DNA of 64,000 bases from Tubiluchus corallicola (lineage: Eukaryota > Priapulida > Priapulimorpha > Priapulimorphida > Tubiluchidae): positions 193,001-257,000 of the forward strand of contig JAQGDQ010000124.1 of assembly GCA_030141605.1 (NCBI GenBank), given 5' to 3'. Of the stretch, positions 54,101-64,000 are shown one piece after another. The stretch's first letter is position 1. Each line of letters begins with the position of its first letter. The notes under the pieces are model-generated. The model was not told where the DNA came from. It searched no databases and was given only the letters and a program-made list of their open reading frames with translations. Both the position numbers and the translations under genes were made by a program.

Positions 54101-57100
54101 TGATATTGTATTTACTTATGTTACTGTAACTGTTACTGTGGTGTGCTAGTGTAGTACACGAAGATACGTTGCAGTAACTGTTACTAGGGCGTGCTGGTGT
54201 AGTACACGAGGATATACTAAACTGTTAGAGAAAGGTACATGATATTATGACCAGATTCATTATCTTCAGTGATTTTACTAAAGTGATAATAAGAAACAAG
54301 TTATTTTCATCAGAATGCCAACTAAAAATGAGCTTGGCCACAAGACAAAGCCAGATATCGTGCTGGTCATGCACGTGACCGCTCACTTGTCTGTTAGTTT
54401 GTAGGCCTTATCAGCGTTAATAAATTAGTACTGATAAAAGTGGTTTCACAGTATAATATTACGACAATGTTGCATTTTGACAGATACATTGATAAACAGC
54501 AAATTTGCTTTATGGAGACGTATGTAACGCATCGTTTTTATGTTATTTTGGATTGCTATAACCTAATAATTTTGCACACTTTAGTTTAATTATTTTATGT
54601 TAATTTTTATTAACCTGACAGAAGGTCACGGTGTGTTCCTAAAGTCTTCTAGAAAGGACACCTAGAACAGTAAATGTATTAAGCAACCGTTATAGTGTGA
54701 AAGCCTATGGCTTCATTTGTGCGTTTTATCTATCAACATTTTACTAAGAAGAGATGAAATGTGCAAATACGATCCAAAAATAAGAACTTGCAAGTCTTCA
54801 GGTCTTTTAAAGCAAACTCTCCCATAAAGGACCTTAACGACATTACAAAGCTTTATTACGTTTAATATTAGCGTACGACCGCGTTACGTACTAGCAGGAC
54901 CCACGTAAATTGTGCCATTGCTTTTGTACGCTAGGTACTAATAGGGGAGTACTTATAATGGTTCTATTTAAATGCTGCTATTAACAACATCGCGTAATAA
55001 CATTTGATCAATCACATTAAAATCTACCTTTACACATTTGCTATTACTGTACTTACTTTTATTGTTTTTAATTTAGCTCTTTTAAAATAATGTTCTTTGT
55101 ATTGTTACGTTTATTTAGCTTCTACAATACAGAAATTAATCATAGACTAAATTCGTTGTTTAGTGATGCATGTATATATTGTATTTATAGCGCAATTAAT
55201 GAAATAAATACATTTTACAAACGCATTTAGTCTGTTATTATTATTTACATATAAATAATCCACATTATACCCTAATCCATTATAATCTACTGATTACAGA
55301 ACAAATTGCAATAAGTTTAGTAAAGGGAAAATAGAAAAACGATTTATCTTTTAATTATGCGACCTCCCACCACTATCAACATCCGCCCTCATTTCTGACA
55401 ACAATAATTTAGCTATGTCAATATCTACCTATGATAAAAACTCGTCTAATGATGGTTATCAACAGCAAGGTGATTTACGCAGTTAAGTTTACTCGGGCAA
55501 TTATAAAACCACTTTGGTCAGGTAAAAACAGGTAATACTATGGAAAGGTAAACACACTGTAAAAACCGAAGGCAGCCCGAAGATTTATCGTTTGCGTTCA
55601 GCGCCCCACTAAAGTTATTTCACGTCCATTTTATTTCCGCTTCTAATTAAACTAAACGTACGGTAGATCAATTAATTTCTGTCAGTAAGAATGGACTGAT
55701 AGTTGTCAAATTAATAGCTTAGAAATCTACACCTCAAGTGTAGTTTTATGCAAATTTAACTTGATAAGGAACGTTAAGATGATTGGTTTCGCCATCAATC
55801 ACGGAAGGTAGAACGGCGGCTGATGCAAATTTATAATAAATGTAATTAATGTATACATTTTCATATGCTTTAAAATTGAATGTTTATACTTTGGGCTACT
55901 TTTGTTTATTGCATACAGTCGTATTAATCCATTCGATTATTATCGATCCAATCTGACTCCATAACAAATGTACATTCACCACCCCTCACTTATGTATATA
56001 AGAACTAAAAATTAATTATAATGTTACATTTATATTTTTTAATTAATTACAGTTATACTGTAGTAATGTTTTACTAACATGTGAAAAGTGAACAAAATTC
56101 TAATTCTGTAATCTCACAGGATAGACTAGGCACAAAAATAATATGCTCAACGTCGTGTTCTAGACCAGGTATCAAAAAAAGTTTTCGGATTTATTTCAGC
56201 AAAAACGAACAGACAGACAGACAGACAATCTTCAAATCTTCCGTTTCAACATTTTCCAAATTTTATTCTGCTCTTAGGAAGAATAGCAACAGTGCGTAGT
56301 AAAAAACTATCTTAGCATGTTAGTACATCTATGTTATGTATGTTACACTTGTGATCAATAATTTGTATGGGTGGTTCTGTCATTCACAGCTTCAGATCTG
56401 GTGTTACCACGACTGTTTAGACTGCAAGCAGAGATCATACGAGATCAAATGAACGCCCGGGTAACGCGGGCGCCTCACCGGCGTGCATAAAGTACATCTT
56501 ACAACTTTTAATTAAGCAGTTTTCGGCAAATGATGAAAGCCTTATTGGACTGTATCAACAGTTCCCCGAAGAACTGGTTTTATTGTTAGCGAAACATCTT
56601 GCAGGTTTTATAATCAGCACTCGAAACTACTTGTGTGGTTAACTTGTACAAGAGCGGATATGATCTAATACACGATGACAGATATAAAATAACAACAAAA
56701 CTACCAATGCAATGAATGCATGCGGAGTGTTCTCACCGAATAAAAATTAACTAGTAATGATCACAGGCGTCAAGAGGAAAATCTTGTGTCAGAAGTACTT
56801 AAATTTGATCAAAATTAAAAACATTAGAAACGTTAAATGAGTTGGGCGTACGTAAAAATTCGTTAACAAAGCAAACCTGATTTTAAGGCGAGAAAAACAT
56901 ATAGTTCTGAAATGTGCCACTAAACGTGACGTCGCATACATAAGAATTTTTAAAGAGCGTATTTTATAAATTTATGCACAATATTCACAATTTGTGTGAT
57001 ATCGGGATGCACTAAAGACTACTTGTTAAGATATTGTGCCAGCAGGTTAGCAAAATAAAATTCGGGACTGCTAGCTGCTATTAGTTTAACCCAAAACCCA

Positions 57101-57917
57101 TCCACTAGAAATAACAGAAAAACTTAATTAATTCTCCCAACAAGTTCAAATGGCTTTCTCTAGTCAAAGCAAAACTTGAGAAAACTAATTCTGGATTATT
57201 GTGCCCGATTTTCAGCTAGAGACAACATTCAACAGACTCAGTATGATTGACAGGAGTCGGTATTTTTATTTGCGACAGTATTTAACTTACTTTAATTTTT
57301 TTAATTCATTTTAGTGTTAATTAAAACAAATTTAGTAACTACGTATAAACGTCTTTAGCCAGTAAGCTGGTTCATTATTATTAATTAAGTTGTCACGTAA
57401 CGTCACGTTTTGTAAAAAAGCCAATGATTTACAGGTAAAATAAATCGAAAAATGGTCCGCAGCGAAAGATGATATAAGCAATGTACATTATACACCAAGA
57501 CACATATAAACCTAAACCTACGCAATACATCTGATAAAAAATTCAGGCAGCACACAGACTGGAAAACATTACAGATGACGTAAATGAAAACTCTGTAGAA
57601 ATGATTACATATGTTTAGTGTTGTTAACATGGTTCGTCACAGCAATTAATTTCTAGCTGCACTAGAATTGTAATAATTATTATACCACTTGTGTTTAACG
57701 CTTAACAATAAAATTAATATTTATGTAAAACAACATCAGCAACAATCAATACAGAGACTATAAAAAAAGTTACAAGTTTTGCAGTTAAAATTTAAACAAC
57801 TCACATTGGATTAGACGAGTTCCAGTGTATAGGTGCTATTCTAACAGTGCTGCCCGAATCCAGGCCGAGAGTTTCGAAAATAATTATCACAGTCAAGCAC
57901 AATACATGCGATTTCAT
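16454..57917 (-). CDS. Ephrin, GPI-anchor type, 6 exons, complete, with a 37-kb first intron
   Basis: Membrane-bound ligand of Eph receptor tyrosine kinases, used in contact repulsion and boundary formation. Exons in gene order: 57805-57917, 20693-20816, 19561-19738, 18737-18844, 17588-17764, 16454-16593. They sum to 840 nt (279 aa plus stop) with every phase matching. ATG 57917 is the only in-frame Met after a stop at 57966-57968. It opens a signal peptide (about residues 1-22), then IHWNSSNP (30-37), the ephrin hallmark. The receptor-binding domain runs to about residue 166 with four conserved cysteines: C60 (IICPRY), C88, C104 and C156. The receptor-contact loop is FTPIPMGLEF, followed by GRDYYYIS. 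A Ser/Thr/Glu-rich stalk (175-250) leads to a C-terminal hydrophobic segment (AILVISFLFVQL) with no cytoplasmic tail, as in GPI-linked ephrins. Sequons are at N33, N142 and N150. The A/B subtype cannot be carried over from vertebrates. Confidence 0.95.
18419..18490 (+). pseudogene. tRNA-like sequence (degraded tRNA or tRNA-derived SINE)
   Basis: It has an A box (tggtgtaatggctagcat) and a B box (gttcgaatcc) at normal tRNA spacing. The D stem pairs, and the anticodon stem is nearly intact with loop ATGGAAA (anticodon position GGA). The T stem has two mismatches, the acceptor stem pairs at only 5 of 7 positions, and a GGA (Ser) tRNA would need a long variable arm that is absent. It lies in an ephrin intron on the opposite strand. 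It is best read as a decayed tRNA or the head of a SINE. Confidence 0.6.
20836..20990 (+). repeat. Imperfect ATC trinucleotide repeat
   Basis: Runs of catcatc/accatc units about 20 bp upstream (in gene sense) of ephrin exon 2. It reads as GAT repeats in the gene direction. The long open frames on both strands here come from the repeat. Confidence 0.85.
22090..22420 (+). repeat. Diverged tandem duplication with nested 24-bp repeat
   Basis: Blocks tttcacgcttaggtactc, taaaagtataggttt and aattttgtgatat recur in order about 220 bp later. Between them lies a 24-bp unit duplicated head to tail at 22261-22284 and 22285-22308, with two differences. Confidence 0.6.
23804..23825 (+). repeat. CAA microsatellite
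   Basis: An uninterrupted run of about seven CAA units in ephrin intron 1. Confidence 0.85.
30847..31036 (+). repeat. GA microsatellite tract 1
   Basis: About 190 nt of almost pure purine (GA with GAAA and GGAG interruptions). Poly-Arg/Glu and poly-Ser/Leu frames here are artefacts of the repeat. It could form triplex (H-DNA). Confidence 0.95.
33713..33767 (+). repeat. Alternating purine-pyrimidine tract (CG/CA), Z-DNA type
   Basis: 55 nt of strictly alternating pyrimidine-purine: (CG)n, then (CACG)n, then (CA)n. This graded composition is the classical Z-DNA-forming pattern. Confidence 0.9.
37343..37734 (+). repeat. GA microsatellite tract 2
   Basis: About 390 nt of purine-only GA-rich sequence with several interrupted blocks. 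The 155-residue Arg/Glu frame across it is a repeat artefact. Confidence 0.95.
41219..41506 (+). repeat. Dispersed repeat copy A
   Basis: Starts with a CTGT run, then tcctagcaa, aaaacttctaaaattgg, tggcttcaaaatccatct, acgaaacccggtactgtg, aataattatctaaaagatg and gaagttaggaattttt. It stops where copy B begins and lacks the distal atgatcc-attacttc part, so the two copies are joined head to tail. Confidence 0.8.
41507..41835 (+). repeat. Dispersed repeat copy B
   Basis: The same block series as copy A (gttgcctagcaatc, aaaacttctaaaactggtac, tgaaactcggtgctgtggta, gataattatctaagg), followed by the distal part atagtatgatccc, gacgtcattattactcctg and gttgaaccacaatca, which also ends the copy at 1500-1890. 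Confidence 0.8.
51070..51099. repeat. TA microsatellite
   Basis: A run of about 15 TA units in ephrin intron 1. Confidence 0.9.
51972..51997. repeat. Perfect hairpin AATTTAGCGT/ACGCTAAATT
   Basis: The 10-bp arms (51972-51981 and 51988-51997) enclose a 6-nt loop (tggttg). Confidence 0.8.
54035..54248 (+). repeat. Palindrome-containing tandem repeat
   Basis: Three copies of a ~41-bp unit (54035-54075, 54125-54165, 54173-54214), each starting with or near gtaactgttact and containing gctagtgtagtacacgargat. A second unit (aactgatagagaaacatac and onward) occurs at 54081-54109 and 54220-54248 after copies 1 and 3. This suggests a ~140-bp higher-order unit with copy 2 truncated. Confidence 0.8.
57805..57917 (-). 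CDS. Ephrin exon 1 (signal peptide and WNSSNP)
   Basis: Too short to stand out alone, but it ends IHWNSSNP plus AT. The donor is gtgagt at 57804-57799. The AT joins the first G of exon 2 to make Met38, after which exon 2 reads FRADNTDH. Ephrins everywhere read WNxxNPxF at this point, so both the join and the phase are confirmed by the protein. A CDS-like plus-strand frame over the same bases is a shadow. Confidence 0.92.
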
Positions 57918-60900
57918 GATTCCGTCATGTGTGTAGAAAAACACACGAATAGCGTACCCGCTCAGTCATTAAAATTTGTCGCCGTCGTCTTATTTTCAAA
58001 TTTTCATTGTTTTTTCACACAATACACTCACTTATGCATAAAAAGTGACATGCAGTTCATGTTTTGAAGTTTATGGTATAAAAAATTATAACCGCAAGTT
58101 AGAGCAAATGAGTGATTCCAACTATACCACTTTAGCAAGCAAATTCACGAGCTCAGTGCCACACAACAAACCGAGCACATTAACTACTTTGTTGTGACTG
58201 CTGAATGCTCTATGATTGGGTATCGGCTGCTGTACCGACGCTATGCCTAAAAACTTGTTTATTTGTAAGCCTACAGCGACATCATGTGGTGGGTGCCGTA
58301 ATGAAAAATAAGTCAACCAAGACGAAGATAATGCAACGATGTGGAGTTACTGGAGTACTATCGACGTATAAAGAAACTGTGTACACAGAGAAATTACGAT
58401 TAACGATCGTGACTGTGCTGAATAGATCTGGTACATTATCATCATTAATATTTGTTAGCAGTGAACAAAAACAGTACCTGGCAGAAGTATAAAAAAAACT
58501 TGCAGTTCGAGAAAATATGAAGCGACTGACAGAAAAAATGCTGTTGGAGAACTACACTTTTTTGTTAAGAGTGCTACTATTTCTTTGGAAAAACTTGATT
58601 GATTCATATTGGAACTAATTTTTCGTTATTATATGCTCAGTTAATACCCAACAAATAACATGCAAAATTCAGATCTAACCTCACAAAGTTACAAAACCTA
58701 CATTGATTCCTTTTTGCTTCAAAAGTGACTCAAGTTACTCAACTGTATGGTTTTTCCGCTTGTATTCTAACGTTTTTGGTTTAATTCCCAGCTCAATAAT
58801 AACTTTTTGCAAACTGAATACTCTAATAGCCATGGATAATTTTGTGTTTCATGGACAAAGTAAATGGATTGGTGCCCAATATCCATTGTGTCCAACTGTA
58901 TTCATTACCCTTTCTAAAAGGTTTCATTTGCAATGTTTTTTCTGTTTATTTTGCCTAAAAAAATCTAACCGCACTGTACTGTACTCATTATTTGGAACTT
59001 AATATACCTAACCTACTTACTATATATACGAGTTTATTTTGTTACTCGCAAATAACTCATTTCGTCGCATTGTTGTTCACGTTTTCATTCTTGTTCCTGT
59101 AATACAGAATTTTGTCATTTACTCATGGTGCATTAAACAATGCTTACTAATTTTTTCCTCAGAATTTGGATCCATGACAACTGTAAGCCATATCGATAAT
59201 CTGTTAACAACTAGCTTAATTACCATCATTTCAGCCAAATTTTTTATATAGTATTGATCATCATGTTCTGGAACGTGGCCACTAGGGAAAGAGAGAAAAA
59301 AGAGCAAGACAGAGATAGAGAGGGAGAGACAGACAGCAAAAAGAAAGTGAGAGAATGCCAAGTTGCACTTGCACCTTGACCGAAATGAGCCTGCGAGTGC
59401 AGGCAATGATAGTTTGGCAGCTGGGCAGAAAAAACCGAATGCTTCACATTCCGAACTAATTACCCCAAATTTTTGCGTAAAAAAGCAACATGTAAAAAAC
59501 AAAACACTCATTATAATCCGTACAAATTTATTATCTGGTGACAAGTACTATAATCACAGAATTTTTCAAATTTCATTGCTGCCATCATTTTCAGCAAAAC
59601 CTTAGTATTTACCTTGTGTGAAGAGGTGCAAGCATTATAACCTAAATGCACAATGATTCATAAGTGCATGTTTACAGAGTTCCGGAAAAACCTGGATTAT
59701 ATCGGTCTAGTAATAATATTCTCATTACGAAGGAGAGCAATGTATGCAATTGTAGCAAGCATTACAGAATTATATTTTATATAAAAAGTGATGAGCATAA
59801 TCAAGTTTCAAAGTTACTTACATTAATGTTACTTCATAATGCACCATAACGTCGTAGTGAAATGAATGAATCGGATCACATTTAAATTAACATTTCCACC
59901 CTATGCATTCCAACACATTTCACAATAATTGTCAACCTTAGAATTATGAAAATCGGACATAACAAGCACTACAAAAAAGTTATTGCACAAAAGTGACAAA
60001 CAGTAAAAGATGGCTGCCGTGTATTTTCCTCACAAAATGTATGCAAGTAATTGCCAATATAGATCAACATTTGTGACACACAACTACAACAACATACATA
60101 AAAGCTTCATGCTAAAACCTAATATAATTTCTAGTCATCTACTCCTTGACTGCATAGAGAACATTAATACTAAGGAGGCAGCAGCCTCGCCTGAGCTTAG
60201 TAAACTGCAGATGTACCGTAACTGACAAGTTTAGAGACAAAGTTAGACACTCAGACGCAATAATTTACTTAATACAAAGTGAAAATTACACTAACCAGAA
60301 TTGGCAACAGCCCATCAAAGTGGCTTGTTTTATAAAACTTAATAAATGTTAAGATAGTGATAAGACTATAGAACAACAAATTTCCTACAATGTGAAGGAA
60401 CACCATATGATAATGTTAATTAGGCTAGGCCATTCAATGGAAAGTTATCACATTATTTAAACAAGACATCGTTTATGTGAACACTGTCTTCTAATTACGC
60501 TGGTGAGGAGCACACAGTGTTGTCCATCAGCGTAAATAATACAGGTGTTACTGATTTGCTTTTTTTCATAAATGCGATAAACTAGTTTATATGAACTGCT
60601 TTGACTGACAAAACACATTGTATATGTATTACAATAATTTTATCACAACAAAATAATATGATCTGTAGAAAAATTTTTCTTCAGCAAACATGCTCAATTT
60701 ATCCAGGTGACATTCTACACATCAGCTCTTCACAATACACAGTAACAGCTCTGACACTTTCCCAAACGACTTTCCTCTTTACGAGACAAAGAGATCTGTC
60801 ATTCTTCTTCCCTATCTTACAAACAACTAAATTTGACATTTCGAAATACCTAAATTCTAAACTAAAGTTCCTTCAAAAAAGTAATTTTGATCTCCCAATT

Positions 60901-61169
60901 AAGTAATTAAAATCTCACCAACGATATATATATCACTAAGTTTCTATTTCTGATTTGATCACCACTTTTCTCAAATTTGCATTCAGAGGTAGCAAAACTT
61001 TAAACTTATTGATGATGTCACCTCTCAAAATATATCAGTTATGCATGACATAATGTATTCAAGCTGCATTTTAAAACACGCTGCATAGCTGAGAATGAAA
61101 TTGTGTATTAAGGCCCGTGGACATGTTCAAAAAGGTATCATAAAAGGAGATATTACTTCTAATAATGTC
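57918..61169. other. Ephrin upstream region / calnexin 3' flank
   Basis: 3.25 kb between the ephrin start codon and the calnexin stop codon, both genes on minus. It must contain the calnexin 3' UTR at its right end and the ephrin promoter and 5' UTR at its left end, but no clear polyadenylation signal or core promoter stands out. A short purine-rich patch lies at about 59284-59345. Open frames of up to 141 codons here resemble nothing known. Confidence 0.55.
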
Positions 61170-63942
61170 CTATTCTTTCCTAGGTTTCCGCCTTCGTGGT
61201 GATTTTTTACCTTCATCTACCTCTGCTTCCTCTGTGGGCTACAAACGAAAAAAATATTTACTAAACAATATGAGTGTACATCAAACAGCTTATGTACATA
61301 GTGCAACAAAGCAAGGTATTCAGACTACAAAGCAGTATATGCAATTGTAGTCAGCATTAGGAGTGAGTATCGAGCATTCAAATCGACATTCAAATTTTAT
61401 TCGAATGAGTTTTTTTAGTTCGAATTCGATTTGAACCTAAAATTATGGATTTGAATAATTTAACACTTCAACTACATACGTTCTTTATCATTTAAACATT
61501 CGATAGCACAGTTTAGCTGCGATTTCTGAGCACCATTTTTAAATAAATTACTGTGTTTTTACTGCAGAATAAATTCACATAATATCACTAATATGCACTA
61601 TCTTTGTGTTACCGTGCTTTTTATTAATCATTTGAAAATTTAGTCAAAAATCTTTAAACCTAAATTTGATTCGGATTCGAAATTCTGTTCGAGTCTTGTT
61701 TGAAATCCACAGACTCGATTCGATTTGAGTTTGCTTTCTAGTCAGCATAACAAAAAATAATAATTTCGTTTTTCAGGAACATCAATAGATGTTTGTCGTT
61801 TTGTACGCCGCATGTTTCCACCTGTTTGACATGATGTCGACAGCAGATGATAAAAATAGGGTATATGTCATATCAAATCATGTCATATTTGCAAAAAAAG
61901 ATTTAAACGAGATGAAAACTGCTAATAAGTCTTTTAGCAAAACGATTATCCAAAGTAAGGTTTAGATTTCCAAAGTTGCTCAATAATTTCAATAATTCCT
62001 GATATACTTTTCAAATAAATCAAGTACTCGTAGGCAAGTTACTTAGTTTTTGTTTAACAAAGCAGCATTTTATAAGCCTCATGCCAAATCTTTAACTTTA
62101 GAAGTTTTAGTCCTCACGTTTGTTTTTTAAATAACTTTCACACTTTTGACAAAATAGTAGAGGTTTGCTGCGGGCAACATAAATTCATACTAGACGATTA
62201 TGTTGTACCCATTTAGTTACAGTGTTAGCTAAGATTAGTAATTAGTAAGCTCGTATTTGTCTTTGTTACCTCGGTTTCTAGGTCAGCTTTTCGTGCAGAT
62301 TTCTTTTCAGGTTCGGCTGCATCTCCACCACCTCTATCGTCAGCATTTCCAATTTCCTCTTCAGCTTCGTCATTTCCACCTTCTTCCTCTTCCTCCTCCA
62401 CTACGTCATCTGGAGACGTTTCATCTGTCTTCTTCGTCCCAGCATCCTGTTTAACACATTCAACATGTAAATTAAGTAAGTTGATGCGGATGATGCACAA
62501 ATAAAGTTCATAACTTGACAATGAATTCAAAATTTACAACACTGAACAGCTACGAAAAAACTTATATATCAACTCGGCAAGTATATGTCTGTATACATGA
62601 ATATAATAATTTCTACATCACAGTTCCAGTAACTTTTATCATCTCCGTAGGGTTGCACCGGATCGGGATAGTGGTTGGGCAAAAATTTGGGCAGGATCCA
62701 AAAATTCTAGAACTAGTATATTTCGCTCACCAATCCTGCTTATCATACTTGTTACCAATGACGCCTCATAGTAATCATAACGGCTGTGATTTTAATCAAG
62801 TTTTTTTATAGAGTAAATAAATAAAAAACCAAACAAAGAAACAGCTAAATATGTATTTTAATGAAATACAGGACATATGTCAAAAAAGAGAGAATTATGA
62901 TCACAATTGCATGCAACTAATCATGCAATGTGTGAAACCTTTGCTTGTACTCTGCCACAGTGTACAGATTGCTACATTGGAGCAGACTTCATCTGAATGA
63001 GCACGTAAGTAAATGATTCAGATTCACTTTGTTTAAAAAATTTGACAAATTTGTCTAAATTATAAAGTCCTATCTTGGAAACACTTGTAAAAGCAGCATA
63101 TTACGTATTATCTTAAAGCATGTACTAAAGATTCTGAACTTTCAAAGGCTATATGCAAATTATATGTTATTATTGCAGCCAAATGAGACAATTCATTGCA
63201 CTTTCTAGCCTTCATTTTAGATCCAAAACGTGGAGAATTGAATCCTTTTCCAGCTCGAAACCGGCAAATGCGGATCCGGTGCACCCCTACTTCTCAGTAA
63301 CTAATACATGAAGTAAAGGTTGTCAATCTAGTGTGATCTCACTCATGATTTAAGTTTTTTCAGTAGTGGCAATGAAAGCTGTTCTGTGGCTCTTCGGGCC
63401 ACAAGATGACAGATCAAATGTTTTAAACACAGCAAATGCCAGATGAGTAGCTCCAAATTCCTATTTCTTATATATCATAAAACTATGATTTATACCTTTG
63501 TTGCTAAGTCATCAATTATACTTTGTCTATAATTTTGCTTATCGGCTGTCTATATTACGAAAATATGTTTGCTTATCAATCTAAAACAGTCCAGTAGCTA
63601 TAGACAAATGACTTGTTGAAAATTTGTGCACTATTGACCACGAGTCTATTATAAACAAAATCTTTCGCAGGGCTTTCACTAGTTATCATAGATGTACAAT
63701 ACAGCTTTTCTAGTCAGAATGGATACATTTAGTCATTTAAAAATTACACCAACTATACTAACATCCTCTTAGTAGCTTAAGAATCAAGGCAAAACTGACA
63801 CCTAAAATCATACCTTTGCTGGTGATGAAGAACAACAGTAAATAATAATTAGAGTCACAGGTAGCACTATCACAATGATGTAGACAGCCCATAGCCATGG
63901 ACGTTCATTAGTTGTTGCTATCAACCGTTGTATAACACTTTC
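61170..63942 (-). CDS. CANX: Calnexin, last three coding exons (5' part off window)
   Basis: ER membrane lectin chaperone that binds monoglucosylated glycoproteins. Exons in gene order: 63814-63942, 62270-62446, 61170-61238 (129, 177 and 69 nt), all joining in phase 0. The first gives RPWLWAVYIIVIVLPVTLII then CCSSS, the calnexin transmembrane segment preceded by the conserved ERPWLW. The second is the acidic cytosolic tail (EEEEEEGGNDEAEEE). The third ends SPRRRKPRKE-stop, matching the family's C-terminal RKPRRE-type ER-retention tail. Transmembrane segment plus tail rule out calreticulin. The luminal lectin and P-domain exons lie beyond position 64000. Confidence 0.95.
61358..61740. mobile_element. 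hAT-like non-autonomous element, 383 bp
   Basis: Flanked by an exact 8-bp duplication GTCAGCAT (61350-61357 and 61741-61748; 10 bp if the adjoining TA is counted). The element begins TAGGAGTG and ends TTTCTA, so its ends are TAGGA and TAGAA read inwards, fitting the short hAT terminal pattern. The interior is rich in TTCGAA/TCGATT motifs. There is no transposase. It lies in the last calnexin intron. Confidence 0.75.
62648..63289. mobile_element. hAT-like non-autonomous element, 642 bp
   Basis: Terminal inverted repeats read inwards as TAGGGTTGCACCGGATC (left, 62648 on) and TAGGGGTGCACCGGATC (right, reverse complement ending at 63289). They share 16 of 17 bases. The flanks CATCTCCG (62640-62647) and CTTCTCAG (63290-63297) match at 6 of 8, a worn 8-bp target duplication. 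Repeat sequence and 8-bp duplication are both typical of hAT elements. No transposase frame is visible. It sits in the calnexin intron between 62447 and 63813. Confidence 0.8.
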
Positions 63943-64000
63943 CTGAATAATGAAATGAATTACACATCAATATCAGTGTGTGAGACCCGTTAACATTTAA

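Larger units (their letters stand above)
20817..57804 (-). other. Ephrin intron 1 (about 37 kb)
   Basis: Bounded by donor gtgagt (57804) and acceptor ttgtgttacag (20817 side). Apart from the repeats listed separately, the stretch is AT-rich with only short open frames that resemble no protein I know. I saw no tRNA, rRNA or nested gene. An intron this long next to a developmental ligand gene is a natural place for enhancers, but none can be named from sequence alone. Confidence 0.8.

Noticed and set aside
57825-58067. 80-codon plus-strand frame
   Set aside because: It is the antisense shadow of ephrin exon 1, whose minus-strand frame is confirmed by WNSSNP and by splice phase.
59119-59544. 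141-codon minus frame upstream of ephrin
   Set aside because: It is driven by a low-complexity purine/pyrimidine patch and has no family resemblance.
1-64000. CRISPR arrays, phage, operons or other prokaryotic systems
   Set aside because: All genes are intron-containing animal genes. No spaced direct-repeat array or prokaryotic gene was seen.

Overview
This is eukaryotic DNA from an invertebrate animal. It is AT-rich, its genes are split by GT-AG introns, and microsatellites and small non-autonomous DNA transposons are scattered through it. The species cannot be fixed from sequence alone. Four protein-coding genes can be rebuilt exon by exon. Every junction conserves reading frame and every product is a recognised metazoan family. 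I see no bacterial, viral or CRISPR-type system.

Layout. (1) 437-5890, minus: PDIA6 (P5), an ER protein disulfide isomerase. Eight exons are visible and the last exon(s) lie beyond the left edge. (2) 5891-6156: a 266-bp divergent promoter holding an exact ER stress element oriented towards PDIA6. (3) 6157-13415, plus: a SEC23IP/DDHD2-type phospholipase-like protein in five exons, with WWE-like, lipase (GHSLG), SAM and DDHD regions. (4) 16454-57917, minus: a complete GPI-anchor-type ephrin in six exons (840 nt, 279 aa). The signal-peptide exon at 57805-57917 is separated from the other five exons by an intron of about 37 kb, which fills most of the window. (5) 61170-63942, minus: the last three coding exons of calnexin (transmembrane segment, acidic cytosolic tail, C-terminal RKPRKE). 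The luminal part lies beyond the right edge.

Three of the four genes serve ER folding or ER export: PDIA6 (oxidative folding), SEC23IP (COPII exit sites and lipid) and calnexin (glycoprotein folding). PDIA6 and SEC23IP share one promoter region containing the stress element. The fourth gene is a cell-surface guidance ligand whose long first intron is the likely place for regulatory DNA.

Non-coding structure includes two hAT-like elements in calnexin introns and a 275-bp inverted-repeat element with a 5-bp target duplication in SEC23IP intron 1. A pair of ~555-bp direct repeats flanks SEC23IP exon 3. There is also a dispersed ~350-bp repeat family (three copies), a 54-kb tandem repeat, two long GA tracts sharing one flank, a Z-DNA-type tract and a degraded tRNA-like sequence in an ephrin intron. 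I found no convincing nested gene in the 37-kb intron.
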